Positions 10,901 to 24,831 are shown, counted from the stretch's first letter. The stretch: DNA of 64,000 bases from Cannabis sativa (GCF_029168945.1 NC_083601.1:39173660-39237659), one strand, 5' to 3'. Translations and numbers: made by a program. The notes: generated by a model from the letters alone, not told the origin.

Positions 10901-13900
10901 TGTGCATGTGGTCAATTATAAAGTTCAAGTACCAACTAAATTGATATCGTGTTAAAAAAGATGATGAGAGGAGATTTTGATGATTTATTGTTTGATGAAG
11001 ATGCAAAAACCAAAATAATTCTATTTGTGGCATCAAGTATTTAGTATTCTATTTGGTTTTACTGTTGTGAAAATATTACTTTAAGCAAATGCTAAGGGCA
11101 ATATGTATATATTTAATGTCATCATCATATATAAATCAAAAAAAAATATTTTATGTTTATAAATGTTTCCTCGCTTAGAAATAGTTAGCTCATTTTTTAG
11201 ATACAAATCAGTACGTATAAGATTCTTAAAATGATTATAATATTAATACGACAGTATAATTGTTAAATTATAGAGGGAAAGAAGAAATTAATATTATAAA
11301 ATTTATGTCGTATATATATGATACAAAAAAAAAAAAAAAAAAAGAAATAATTTCATTAATAACAAATATTATATATCTCATCAATCTAACAAATAATTTC
11401 TTACGTTGGAACCGACAAAATTGGGAAACCATGCAACTTATTCTTTGTAGTGCAGCACAAATTGTGTTTAAATCATGCATTTCATATTGTCAGTCTCGTA
11501 AAGACAACAAAAAGTTAGCTGTCTCTGTTAATCATTTCAATTTAGTGAATATTTCATACAGATATAATAATAATTAGGAAATAATATATAATAATCCCTG
11601 GTCTAATTGTAGGGTTAAGCAATATCTTAAAATTAATGATGTTAATTAATTACAGCACTTGCCCTCACGTCCTTGTTTGTTTTGTGGCATCTATAACAAT
11701 TTATACATCACAAAAAAAATAGTTTGAATTGTGTATGAAATAGTAAATTAGTATAATACTACTAGTAGGCCCGTTTCAAAAACTTTGCGCACTTCATGAC
11801 TATATCATCTATAATAATATTAAAAACTTAACTAATTAAGAATAATATAAATTATCCATACCTAATTACAAGAAGCAATAAGTTATGCTCTCACGCGACA
11901 TATATATATATATTATAAACTTGCTCTTAATTTTTGGAAGGAATTAAAGCTATAATTACCTTATATATTGATCAATTAATGTGTATCTTTCTCTAATTAT
12001 ACATTTTATTATATGTGGTGCTGTGTTGCTTTGGCCATATATATATATACATAACAATGCATTATCTCTAATTAAAGATCAAAATCAAATTAATTTAATT
12101 AAAAGATATTTTATGTACATATGACAGCATGATATCGATCGTGATATGGAAATTAATTTATATAAATATATTATATAACAAATCATTATGATTTTCTGGA
12201 CTAGATAAATATTATTGATTTAGATTAAATGTACATATATTGGCTTTAAGGTCAACAAACAAACACTTCCCTTATTAATTTGCCGTGACTATTTCTTAAA
12301 TAATAATAATAAAAACTCGTATAAAGTCATATATACATACGTACATAGTGTAGACAATTTGATTATATTAATCTTTTTTCATTTATGTTTTCTTTTTTTA
12401 TTATTTATTTTTCCTAAATTTTCATAATAGGAGTCCAAAGCTAGTGGACAACGCAGAGCGTTAAATACATGAACTGGAGACTTGTACACTACAATATCAT
12501 ATATAAATTAATGCAATAATTAATCATTTCAAAACGCAATGCATGATCTTTGGACTTATACTGGAACTGGCATACACTTCCAAACGGATATATACTTTTA
12601 ACGGCGAAAATGATTTCCAATATATTCATTTGATTACGTACGTATTATATATATATATACATTTATTAGTATTTATTAATTGACACAAGAAAAATTAATT
12701 AATGGAGCCTAGCCTAAATATATATAACTTAAACCGATCGATTAATTAGCTTAATTAAATTTAGACAATATGGGTCAACTTGTTCATTAACAACCGGCCG
12801 AAGACCAATTGTGTGCGTTATGGTTAGATTCCTTAACGTAGTTTTCATTTCCAGCTGTAGTCCATGTTATATTCATCCATAGTTTCAGGATTATATATAT
12901 TTCATTCAGCCAAAATAAATTGCAAACCTTAAAAACTCATTGTATTTATTCATCTATATTTTTTTTTATATTTATATGGTCAACTCAACTTTATGTATTT
13001 GTTGATGACAACGAAATACGAGCACATATTGACTTTCTTTGTGAAGACCTTATTTTTCTCTATATATATATCTTATCCTAATATATAATACTTATCTGCT
13101 TCAGTATAACAGTTTACCACCCACCACCACCAAGTTTACATTCTATAGTATTTTACACACGAAAACATATAATATAATATATTATATAATTAATTATATA
13201 TGCTTAAATTATATTAATATTTTTAGATGACAGACAGAGACGAGACAGAAACGATATAATATATCATATATGCATGGAAATTAATAAGAAAAGAGATTTA
13301 TTTGGGGTTGACGAGCTTCATTAAATTGAGAATAGTGGGTCTTCATTCTTTTCAACCGATTATTAAGGCATGGGATTTGGGAATATATATATATATGCAG
13401 AATATTGTGGATAATTATTAAGTTATATATAACATCATCAAAATAAACCTTAGCGGGCAATGACAGAGCTAAAAAGTTTGTTCGCTGAGATGAAGGTTAA
13501 AAGAAATATATTTAAAAAATGTACCAAAAAAAATGTATGTAAATACAAAAATTTATATTGAAAAGGAAGTACTGTAAATGTACATAAAATGCCCTAAAAA
13601 CTATAGGTCATGTGCGGTGGATGGTACGCCATCAGAATCAATTAACAAAATTAATTAAAAGAGAGAAATAAAATGGTAACCATGACCGACTAAATGTACG
13701 TATATAGTCAAAATTCAAGAGGGGATCACTGTGGGCCTCATCGATCGTTATTCATATATAGATTGTGTCATCTATGTGTATGAACATATAACCTGATAAT
13801 TAAATGGAATATTGCTTAAGTATAAAGCAATCTTATCTTTTTATTTATTTTTAGGTGTGTGTTTGGTAGAAGGGGTGGATCAGTTTTGCTTGTTGATGTG

Positions 13901-13999
13901 TATATATGATTATTTTCTTGGAATTATTTTATTTATTTTTATTTATTCGCACATTGGGAGATGACAATTCGAACTTGGGAACGTATATATGCCTATAAT
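7902..13999. other. Gene-poor AT-rich intergenic DNA, part 1
   Basis: About 6 kb without a supported gene on either strand. Open frames are short, AT-biased and match nothing known. At 10268-10450 there is a segment related to the 'CATCTCTAATRGAA' terminal sequence of the MITE at 38990-40067, without a clear second end. A 21-base A run occurs near 11323. The rest is short AT repeats. Confidence 0.5.
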
Positions 14000-14253
14000 A
14001 ATTATCTTAGAATTATTTTTTGATGAGGATTTATATATGCATGTTTTAGAATAAATTTTAGTCTCTATCCAAAATAAAAAGATTATGATCAAAACGTAAT
14101 TAACCAATGGTAGGAGATTTTAATTGGCTAAATATATTTATAGTTAACACTTTAATTTCATTATATATGAATATTAATTGTACGATATAAGATGCTTACA
14201 TTTATTCCCCATCTCCTTTTCTACCATACAAATTTATTAAAATCACAATATAA

Positions 14254-14274
14254 ATATATATATATATATATATA
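14254..14274. repeat. (AT)n microsatellite
   Basis: An uninterrupted alternating AT tract of about 21 bases, useful only as a length-polymorphic marker. Confidence 0.9.
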
Positions 14275-17200
14275 ATATACTAGGCTCTTTATTATATTCT
14301 CTATCTTCAAATCATATTACCTGAAGTATCCTTTTCTACGATAGTATATATAGAGAAAATTAAAGGGAAACTCTATGAGTCCAAATCAATTATCACAATT
14401 AATTTGTTGAAATGGAAAGTGGACGACAATGACCAAAATTCTTCCTCTAGTAAATGAAAAGGTATTGAAAGGAAAAGGGGAAGAGAGAGAGAGAAGAAGT
14501 AAGTAGGGTTTAATTTTAGCTAGGGGATATAGGCCAACTATATATTTGACCATAATTAATCTCTATCCAATTCATGATCAGAACCTCTATTTTATGCCTC
14601 TAAAACAGCCAACAAGTCACGTTGGAAAAAATGGGCAAGCTTTCAAATGTTAAGTTAGGTTGAACCTGGTAACCCCACAATATTAATATGATAATACTAA
14701 ATCATGATCTGTTCGATACATACGAATCATATAATGGCAACATCCAAAAAAAAAAAAAAAACACAACTCCATGTACGAAATTGTGTGCCATAACAATGTA
14801 TATGAGTATACGTATTAATCTTTGGATATTTTCTTAAATACTAAAAAATAATAACAAAAAATACAAATTTACAGATGTAGACTTTTTTTTTTAATATTTT
14901 TACGGATTTAAATTTAGAAAATTATCTCATATACTATTTTTAACTTTGTTTTTCTACATTTACGGTTTGAATTGCTCTTGTGGTTTCCACGTGAGTTGCT
15001 ATATATGTGGGTTTTTGTTGTAATGTAGGTTGCTCCGTTAGTTGTTATGTTAATTTTTATGTGGATTTTCGTAAAAATACAAAAAAAAACTATTTTAATA
15101 GTTAAAAATAAAAAAAAAATTCCTCTAGATTTTTCTTTATCTATTTTTTATTTTTACAAAATTATAAATTGTTACATATAGTTTATACGTTATATTTATG
15201 TTATTTTTATGATGTTCCGTACGTACAAATACAATTTAAATGATTCGTAAAAAAATAATACCTTAATTGTAGAAATGTAAAATAAAATATACATATATAT
15301 AATTTTAGACCGTTTGTGTAAAATTTCTTATATGTTTTTCAATCAAATATTTATTTATTGTTAAAGAAAACATATATAATGTCCCCACAAAATTTATCTT
15401 GGGAATAATTATGGTCATTAAAAATAAATAAATAAATAAATAAAATTAATAACAAGAGGAATTTTCCACTCGTTATTTATAACAAATATCATTAATCTCA
15501 ATTACATAACCCATGAAATGAAAGGAAGAAAAAAAAATTGGCCATTTACTATTGACCAATAATATCAAAGGAAAGATATTAGGTTTTTGTATAAGCATAA
15601 CACATCGATGCACCGTTTCATTTAAATAAGCGAATTATAAACTAGAGCAATCAATACACGGAGCAAAGATTTTCCGCACATGGCATTAGAAAGTGGAATA
15701 AGTATATTTTCTTATAAATACCACACATCTTATTCCATTTGAGGCCTTGAGGGATTAAATTATTATAATTATTTTGGTTACTTTAAGTAAATTTGGACAT
15801 GAGTGACTTCGTGCAAAGAAATGTGATTTCGTTTTCCAATACCGTATTAGAAAGAGATTCAACTATACAAAATGTTCAAGTTGGGCGAGCACATTCTACA
15901 TAAATTGTTATTTGGAGGAATTTACACACCCCAGCAGTATATATATAAATATATATATATAAATATATATGTACATTTTTAATAGATGGGGATGATGACG
16001 TTTTTGGGTTTTCAGTGTGAAAGGAAGAAAGGCAAGTGCAAATCGAGAGGGTGACCAAGGCTGGCACGTGTGAATACGAGATTATGGCCAATGGGACCCA
16101 CCCGATCTCCAAAAGCGAATCCTGGGAATAGAATCTGGATGGTGACTACTTCACCATAGGCCGGGGTGGCCCTCCTTAACTCTTCCAAAACCCACTGTGG
16201 GCCTCCAACCTCATTGCTTCTATTTCTATTCCAACATTTTGCAAGTCAAGCCACCCTTATTTGAAAATTAAATTATTTTTTATTCATTTAAGCAGGATAA
16301 GGATAATATATATATTTTACATACATATATATATGTGTGAGTCGCTTTCTTTTCCCTTTTCGGCCTGCGAATTATTGCCCATGTTTTCAATAGAGATTTT
16401 CTTAAAAAATAGAAACAGCGTTGGAATCAGGATGCAAGTTGAAGATGGTTTTGGCTGAATTTAGACAATTTAGCTAGGGTGAGGCCTTATTCTAGACCCG
16501 AATTTAGAAGGGGTGTGTGTGTGGACTGTTTTGAAAGAGCTTAACTTGTTAGTACATCGTAGTAGTAGTAACCACATACTACTACTACTTAGGCTAGACG
16601 CTAGCTGTGAATTGATAGGCTCTTTGGAAGTTAGATTCAATTATTAGTATCCAGTTGTCAAAAGAATTTAAAATTGAGATGGCTTTGGATTGGAGAGGTC
16701 ATGGTTTGGCTAAAATTCCACTATACTATTCAATTAAATTATGCAAGAGTTAATTAATATTCCAGGACAAAAAGGCAATGAATACACTTGGTGTCGAAAT
16801 GTTACTGTAAAAAATAACTAACATCACTCAACACAACCCCACCAAGACACCAACCATTCAAAACGAAATGGTCTCTGCTCTGCCTCTCATTTTTGTTAAA
16901 ATTTAAACAAAAGTACTATAATTATATATAAGCATATATTAGATTATTATTTGGGATTAACTTTGAATAAGAAAATTTAGCAATCTGCCCAACGTAACTA
17001 GTATTTTATTCATAATCCGGCCATTAAAATGACAAGTATTTGGTATTGTCAGAAATATTTGCACACAAAATGTCTAATTAATTTATTTTATTAGTCATGC
17101 AGAGAGTCAAAGATTTGAGCAGATGTCTAAACAAATATGACGGTATGGATTGTTTGGTCTAAAGATTTGAGTAAGAACTATTAAAAATTCTTTAGAGAGT

Positions 17201-18300
17201 GTAATTGGTATTAAAAGCTACTAATTAAAGGTAAATTGTATGGAAGAAGGATGTGGGGAATAATTTATTTCTTTTTTTTTTTTCCTTCTTTTTTATATGT
17301 TCCTTTCACTTTTTCCGTTATTTCAGTTTGTCTTTTTATTAAGATATTTTATTTAGGGAGACATGTTTCATATATATTTTAGGAAAAATCCATAATAGCC
17401 CTTTTTTTTTTAATTAAGAGTATTTTTGTATTTATATAAGAGCCTTTTAAACTATTCTTTTTTACTATCTTAATTATATGTATTTTTTAATAATTTATAA
17501 TATCAAAAATAATAATTAAAAATTTTGTTAGACTTTTTAGTTTTATACTTATAGTAATGATAATATAAATTATTTAGAATTTTTAAAAAAATTACAAATA
17601 ATCACGTATATAATTATGAAAAAATAAAATAATAAACTCTACTGCAAATGAAAACAAATACAACCAAAACATTGTTGTAGTACGATATTGATTTACCTTA
17701 TTTATTTTTTAAAAAAAATTTACACAAAATATCTAAAATTTTAATTTCTTTTATGGAATCTTTTCTTTTTATACATTTTCATCGATTTTCTTAATTTACA
17801 AAATAATATTGTTTTCACATTACAAAAACATCCACGCCCGAAAATACTTATTGGAATATTTTTTTAATTTTTTTTTTCACGGAGGTGTTTGGTATGCTTA
17901 CAATATCAATCTTGTAAATTTTTAAAAATTTTCGAATAGCTTACCGTGCTGAAAATACCTTTGAAGTTTTTTGAACGCGCCTAGTAAATTGGAATATCAG
18001 GAACTCTATTTTCGGTACTGTTAACTATTGAGAATTTTTCAAAAATTTATAGGGATGATACTGTAACTATAACGAATACCGCTATTAAAAAAAATTGAAA
18101 AAAAATATTTCGGCATGTGATTTCGAACGTGAAAGTTGACTAAGAGGTTGTAATTAGCATTCCTCTAACAACAATATTATTTTAGAACAACTAATTAAAA
18201 TATGTTGGTCTTTATTTTTGTGAAAAAAAAATAATAAAAACTTAAAATCTTTAAGATATAATTTTTTTGTCTTTTTTTGGATATTCATAAAATAATCTCT

Positions 18301-18302
<2 letters not shown>

Positions 18303-18342
<40 letters not shown>
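18303..18342. repeat. (AT)20 microsatellite
   Basis: Forty bases of uninterrupted alternating AT, the longest pure dinucleotide array in the window. It is self-complementary and can extrude as a cruciform. Confidence 0.95.
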
Positions 18343-18345
<3 letters not shown>

Positions 18346-19789
18346 TCTTTTTAACTTAGAAGAGGGACAAAAGTGTTAACACATAATTTTGTTAACAACG
18401 ATAAAGTTTTTTAAAATGAAATTAAATGAGATCAAATGAATTACTTTTATACAATAAATAATAATAAATAAGGCAATATAATTTTTACGTGATTTTATAG
18501 TTAAATCTACATAGTCTAAGAATTTATATTATTTTTGAGTTTTGAATATTTACAAAATATAAGATATTTAATAATAAATGTATGAAATAATGAGTTTCTA
18601 CACTTATTCTTTTACGGTGATATCTTCAAAAAGATTCACCCCTATATCAGGTTTTGTCCCTAATTTTTAGTAATGACAGTTATTCTATTTTGGTCTTATC
18701 TAGATAATGGTTTACGAAAAATAGACAATTCTTACGTTTCGTATTTACAAGATGTGGGATGAATAAATTAATTTTTAGTAACCGTTTTTATCCTTATCTA
18801 AAAGCGGTTTCTTTGTCGAAATTACATCCCCAAAATATTTATGCCTCGTATTCTTCAATTGTTATCTAAATTTTTAGACAATGATGTTTCATCAAACTAA
18901 GTGACATGTGGAGTACATTTTATAAATTGGGTAGATGATTTTACTCTTAGCAAGCCGTACTGAAAGGATTGATTCTCAAGGTTACAGACAGAAGTTGTAA
19001 CATCCAAACAGAGTATGCATATATATATATATATATCTGACTAGCTTTCATCACACAGGTTGTTCGCATGCACCGACCAATTAAGGGATGTGACTTAGCA
19101 ATTTCAGATATATATCCAGTATATCTCCAAGCTTGCAAGTCACACAACAATTCCTATATTCATGGGATAGATTCATGTCTTAAGAGAATAAAGATAATGA
19201 GCCTAAGTTTCTGTATGTCCTACTCAGAGGAACGCCACATGTCGTAATTACAATTAATTAATTTTGTTAATCGGGGTCCATAAACCAAGTAATTTAAAAG
19301 TAATAATAAACTTAATTTAAATAAATAATTTGTAATTTTACAGACTTTATTTTAAATTAAAATATTTAACATTACTTATTCGTGATCCCGTAAAATTTAT
19401 TAAAAAAAAAATTACAAGTCATTTCATACATGCTAACCTAAGCAGCAAAATTTAGAGTTTCTACAGAATTCCCCTGTTGGACCCAACCCTCGTGGTCTAG
19501 CTTGGCTGGAACGTGTACAATTCATCTTCAAAACCCTCGAACTCATGGCTGAACTGACAGAGCTTTACTAATGCATGCACATTAGAGCACTCGTGAGCTA
19601 AGACCCAACAAAAAAGAAATAATAATGCAGTATAAATAATTATAACAATTACTTTTCATACATTACGCATATACGTATATTACTGTACCACCACACTATT
19701 TATCATATTATTTCATATATAGTGATGTCATTGCATCTAATGTTTATATAACATAGACCCACATGTTATGCTCACAAGTTTCTTTTACA

Positions 19790-20212
19790 CAGGGGCAGCC
19801 CTTGCGGGGTGCAAGTTGGGCTATTGCACGAGGCCCCAAAAAATAAAGGACCTAATATATATTTTTCTAATGAACCCAACTTTTTAAAGGGCTAACAACT
19901 TATTATTGATCATTTTTTATGTCAATTTCCAAAATTTATTTTCAATTATATTATTGCTTTTAAGCAAAAAATAAAAATTCATTGTTGCTATTTATTATTT
20001 TTTTTTCAAACTTTTCATATTTTTTTCTATCATTTTTTTGTTAGATTGCAATCAATAACAATTTTTATAAATTATTTGGAGTTTTTTGGTGTTTTGTAAA
20101 ATATATAATCGTATAATAATATTTAAAAATATTATTTATATTTGCATTTCTATTGTAGGGGCCCAATTTTTAAAATTAGAATAGGGCCTCCAAAATATTT
20201 AAGACGGCCATG
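19790..20212. mobile_element. hAT-type MITE with perfect 8-bp target duplication, second family member
   Basis: The 423-bp element begins CAGGGGCAGCCCTTG and, read from the other end, CATGGCCGTCTTAAA. The octamer CTTTTACA flanks it exactly on both sides (19782-19789 and 20213-20220). Its left 60 bases match the reverse complement of the right end of the element at 1816-2067, including the GAGGCCCC-type block. The interior is AT-rich and non-coding. Confidence 0.85.
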
Positions 20213-20331
20213 CTTTTACATATAAGGTTTTAATATGGTTTATCTCAGTTATAGTTATCAAGTTTAACTTAGTTATGCCTTACTCGTATAACTCTTCTCA
20301 TATATATAATCCATACATTATGCTCTCACAG

Positions 20332-20690
20332 TAGGGGTGTTCATCTAATCCAATCCGCACTATTTTGCTTATAGTGCATCCGATCCACACTAAGTGCGCA
20401 TTTTATTTTTTGGATCCAATCAAATCTGTACAATAGTTCAAATTCAATCTATTTGAATCCGCAAAAGTACGAATTGGATCGGTTATTTTGAATTTGTTAC
20501 TTTTTAATATTAAATTATTTAATATTTATGAACAAAAAAATTCACATAACTAACAACAAAATAAAATAAATTATTGTTATTTTATGTCACTAATAACAAA
20601 TAAAAATAAAAAAAAAATAACAAATAACAAATTTTAAGAAAGAAAAAAACTATATACAAAAAGAAATGTTTAATTTTCTGACATTTACTA
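20332..20690. mobile_element. hAT-like TAGGGGTGT element, one end only
   Basis: The left end reads TAGGGGTGTTCATC and is followed by ATCCAATCCGCACT-type subterminal words in alternating orientation, as in the complete element at 32801-33533. No matching right terminus is found, so the copy is truncated or its end has decayed. A long stretch of it (AGTGCATYYGATCC.CACTAAGTG, then A-rich sequence) is shared with a worn copy at about 55845-56100. Confidence 0.6.
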
Positions 20691-21205
20691 TTTCCACATA
20701 AATTCACATAGGTTCTAGAATTGATTTCTAAACGAAATCCAAGTGTTCTTAAACACTCTTCACATCAATTCAAACATGCTAAACCATACACACATAATCA
20801 CAACCAAAAAAGCTTAAACTCACCGCAAATCAAAGCTTTTCAAGAACCAAAACAAAGTATTAAAAAAGCTTACCACAAATTCATGCTTTAGGTTAGAAAT
20901 CACTCAACTCAATTCAACTCATAACTCTTGAGCAACAGTTATAAAACACACAAAACCTAGAATTCATGAAATACAACCTAAAATCCCCTTCAAGTTCATC
21001 AAACTAAAAAAATGATGTTTTAAAAAAAATATATATGGTCCGGCTTTTTAGGTGGGTCTTGGTTTGATTCGGGTATTCAGGGTGTCACAATTCAGAATTC
21101 AAACTTGGCACGTTACAATACTAGGTTGAACTTGAACTCACCCAGTATTTTTCAAATGCTAATTTTTTGGGATTTCGCGAGTTCGGGTTGACCAGGTTTG
21201 CCAGA
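20691..21205. other. Intergenic DNA, unclassified repeat debris
   Basis: No gene. 21035-21200 is less AT-rich than its surroundings, with words such as GTCCGGCTTTTTAGGTGGG, and looks like repeat debris beside the LINE tail. I cannot classify it. Confidence 0.4.
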
Positions 21206-21208
21206 TGG

Positions 21209-21665
21209 ATGAGTTTTTTTTTTTTTTGAAAGAACAATGTGTTCATTGATTAAGAAAGTCGATAGGAATCACAGGGGGATTACCCTCCCCTTGATACAAA
21301 ATAGCTAAATCGAACAACCGACAATACTTTCATTACATTAACAATAGAATAGAAAGTACTAGATACCATCCGCCAAAATATTAAAACTACGATTGATAAA
21401 AGAAAATCGAACAACCGACAATACTTTCATTACATTAACAACAGAATAAAAAATACTAGATACCTTCCAGTCAAGTGTCCCTTTCCTTGCATTTAGAGAC
21501 TGAACTACTTTTGCATCAGAGAAGACATGCACTTCATGCCACCCTAGCTCCACTGCCCATGTTAGAGCAAGGTGGATCGCCTTGAACTCAGCTTCCAAAG
21601 CTGAAATCGACTCTTGGGTATAAATGTTCTGCCCTACTCTAATTTGTTTCAGCAATGAAGTAGAA
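21209..21665 (-). mobile_element. 3' end of an L1-type LINE with RNase H domain
   Basis: On the minus strand a reading frame of 98 codons (21359-21655) has the features of the RVT_3 type of RNase H found at the C-terminus of plant L1 LINEs: the acidic motif ALEAEFKAIHLAL, the second acidic position in FSDAK, and a terminal RSFNILAD segment. Downstream lies a short 3' region and a poly-A tail (plus-strand T run 21212-21225). The copy is strongly 5'-truncated, since no reverse transcriptase remains. About 60 bases are duplicated inside it (21307-21367 and about 21404-21464, a few mismatches), and the second unit overlaps the end of the RNase H frame. Confidence 0.75.
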
Positions 21666-22149
21666 AATTCTTAATTATATGATAAATTCAATTAAAATAA
21701 AATAGAATAAAAAATGAATAAATAAAAGGTAACAAACATTTGAGATTTCTTAAGCCCCACAAACCACAATCAAGTGGAAAAAGGAAATTTTAAAAAAAAA
21801 AAAAAAAGTAGTAGAAGAATAAAGTATCGAAAAAGAATAAAAAAAAAAACTATCTACTTTAGTGATTGTTAATACTACAAGACATGAGGCTCACTTATCA
21901 CTTGCGATAATTTTTTTTCAAAAGGAAGTAAATAATTTTATTTAATTCACCTAACAGTCTTAAAATGACAAAACGGTGCACCCAAATTTTATTTTATTTA
22001 TCAAATTAGTGTGCAACAGTCAAAATGAAAATAATAAATTTAATATTTTTCATTCATGTAAATTTTAGATAAATTTTGTTTTTCGTTTGCTTTCTTGATT
22101 ATGAATTGATTAGTTTATAACTGAAAATTGAAGAGATAAAGCCGAGATA

Positions 22150-22289
22150 AAGCTACTAAGGCTAACTTAATGGTGAGAGAGGGATGAGAAAAGGGAGAAG
22201 TCATGGGTACGAACCCAAGATCTTTAAACTATTAAGCTAATATATAATTGTAAAATACTATTACGATACACTCAAAAAAAAAAAAAAAA
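22150..22289 (+). mobile_element. tRNA-derived SINE, copy 2
   Basis: The same layout as 771-906: box-A-like GGCTAACTTAATGGTGAG, box-B-like GGTACGAACCC, a shared body and an A-tail ending at 22289. One base of the box B core differs (GGTACGA instead of GGTTCGA), so this copy is probably a poor Pol III template. The two copies differ at roughly one base in ten. Confidence 0.8.
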
Positions 22290-24831
22290 TTGAGGAGTTA
22301 TTTATAAGGCTTGTTTATATTATAAGTCTTTAAATTATTTAAGTTTTGGTTAGTTGGTTTTTATATTTTACTTTTTGATAAATTAATTCTTAAATTATAT
22401 AAGTTTTGATACATTGGTTCTCAAATTTTATTTTTTTTGGTAAAAGAGTCTCTAAATTCTTTTTTTTTTTTTTTAGCAACATTAAGTCTCCACCCTTAGA
22501 TATTCACACTTTTATTGATTTTTATTTATTTTTCCAACTTTAATTTATTTATTTTTTGTGTTAAATTCAAATAATTTCATTTTTTTTTTAATTTTAATAC
22601 ATTCATAAAGATAATCATGTTAATATTTTTATATTTTAAGTATTCATATAATATATTATTATAATATTAATTTTTTTTTAAAAAAAATATTTGAAATATA
22701 CTTTATTCATTTGTATTATTAATAAGAAAAAAGAGTATAAATACTAGTAAATTCATATAATAGTTAGAGAAAATTTTAGCCCCTCACATTTTTATATTTT
22801 AGTATTTATAGTATATTTTATTATTAATTTATAAATATATAATATTATAATTTTAATAATTTTTTATTATATATATATTTATTATTTAAATTTTGCATCA
22901 ACTTTGGTAAAATTTTATGGGTTCACTAAGGAGCATAAGTTTAAAAAAATTTTAAAATATATAATTTACTTTGGTACTTTATAAAAAAATAATATTATTA
23001 TTTAAGTTTTTTCGATTTGTCTTTTCTTCTTCTTATTTTGGCATATTTTAAAAAAATACTTATAAATAAAAAAAATATATTTATTTAATTTGATAATATA
23101 TTAATATAAAATTATTTAAAATTAATATAAAAATAAATAAATAAATAAAATACAAGAGTGAGAACATTATGTTTTCAAGAAAATAAAAGTTTGAGGATTA
23201 ATTTACCAAACAATTAAATTTGAGGACAAATTTGTCAAATTTTATATAGTTTAAGGATTAAATTGTCAAAAAAATAAAATTTAAGAATTAATTTGTCAAA
23301 ATATATATTTATAATGGTAATTTTTCTCTTTTTTCCAATCATACTAAATATTTGAAATTAGTTTTATTTTTGAAATAATATTTGAAATAAGTTTAAGATA
23401 TAAGAATATTTGTGTTAATTCTTTCAAAAAAAAAAAAGAATATTTGTGTTAATGAATCATGCAATTTCACCTTCCCTTTTTGAAAAACAAAAAATAAAAA
23501 GGGACAATTTCTCGTATCTCCATCCCCTTTAAACCCTAATTAATTCCTACCAAATAAAAAAGTAACATTAAAACCCTTCACTCTTCCTGTCTTCCAAATG
23601 AAGCTACTACTTCAAAAAAAAAATAAAACAATGAAATTACTACCACTTACTCTAAAAGAAAAAGCAAAGGAAATTACCACTTATTCTAAAAGAAAAAGAA
23701 AAGGAACTTACCATCCATTTGCTTATTTTATTAATTGTATTATTCCAATTTATAGCCAATTGAAAAAGGAATTCGCCTGCTGTTTTCCGAGACTTGAGGA
23801 ATTGAGCCATACCCCTACAGCTCCAGCTATACCTACACCTAGGATAGCCACGTGTATCTTGACTAAACCACGAGCGAAAATACCAATATACCCCTACACT
23901 GTTATGTAATTTACAAAATTACGATGCCATTGCCAGAAAATCGTATATACTCTATACGTTTCATTAGCATTAAATCTGTTCTCTCTTCTCTGCCACTTTC
24001 CGCATAAAGGCGCTGAGTCACGTTCTAGTAGTCCTCCCTCCTCCCCAATTCTAATCCATTTCGTATTTAATTTTTCTTTTTCCTTTGTTCACACAATAAA
24101 ATTTGGCAATTTCTAAAATTCTTTCTCCTAATCCGCATTTGCTAACTACAACATTATCCAAATGAGCTAAGCCAAAAAAAAAAAACATTATCCAAATGCA
24201 AATTTTGGTGAGATATTTAATCAATTTCACCAATAAATAAATCCAGCTCAAAAAAACTTGTCCAAAAATGTCAAACCTCAAATCTTTTACAATTTTCATA
24301 TGATACGAGTAATAATTAATAAAATATCCTACGTGTAAAGGGCCTTAGTTTTAACATACTTTTCGTAAGCTGTGACCGACTGCAGACAGTTATGTTATCC
24401 AACCATTAATAAAAGAAAAAGGAATTCTATTTATCAAAAATAAGAAAAAGAAAGGAAATGATGTAATGACGTTTATTGATGCCTCCACCGTTAGATAATA
24501 ACTATTCTATTTTTTATTAAAAAAGTAGGGTTATCCAACGGCCAAAAATTAAATTCTGTATTGTAGAAGCAAGTAGACAAGTAGACAAGTATTTTTTACT
24601 CCCTCTTACTCCTCTTCGGTTTAAAATCTTATCCTCAAAAACAAAATAAATAAATAAATAATTGAGGGTGCATGTGAAAATTGCCTTTGATTAGAAACAA
24701 GATATTATTTATTTCTCTATACATAAAAAAAACTATACAGGTTTCCCTTTTCATTAATTCTAAATAATAATAATATTTTTTTTTTGACAGCTCAACAGTT
24801 CATAATAACTTGGGAAATTGAGTATCCGTTT
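22290..24831. other. Intergenic DNA and upstream region of the sugar-transporter gene
   Basis: No gene is supported. 22290-23450 is extremely AT-rich with many short repeated phrases of the type TAAATTRTCAAA. From about 23700 the composition becomes more mixed, with a CACGTG core near 23851 and pyrimidine-rich stretches. It probably belongs to the promoter region of the gene starting at 25019. Confidence 0.45.

Larger units (their letters stand above)
14000..19781. other. Gene-poor AT-rich intergenic DNA, part 2
   Basis: No gene is supported. 15990-16250 is noticeably less AT-rich and holds a CACGTG core (about 16062-16067) and GC-richer words, so it could be a relic promoter or an untranslated transcript. 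No open frame with family resemblance lies beside it. 17875-18080 contains words on both sides that look like an old inverted-repeat element. Nothing else stands out. Confidence 0.45.

Noticed and set aside
11260..11577. 105-codon open frame
   Set aside because: Lys/Ile/Asn-rich translation of AT-rich DNA containing a poly-A run; no family resemblance.
18303..18342. CRISPR-like or origin-like repeat
   Set aside because: A simple AT dinucleotide array; CRISPR arrays are not expected in a plant nuclear genome and no spacer structure exists.
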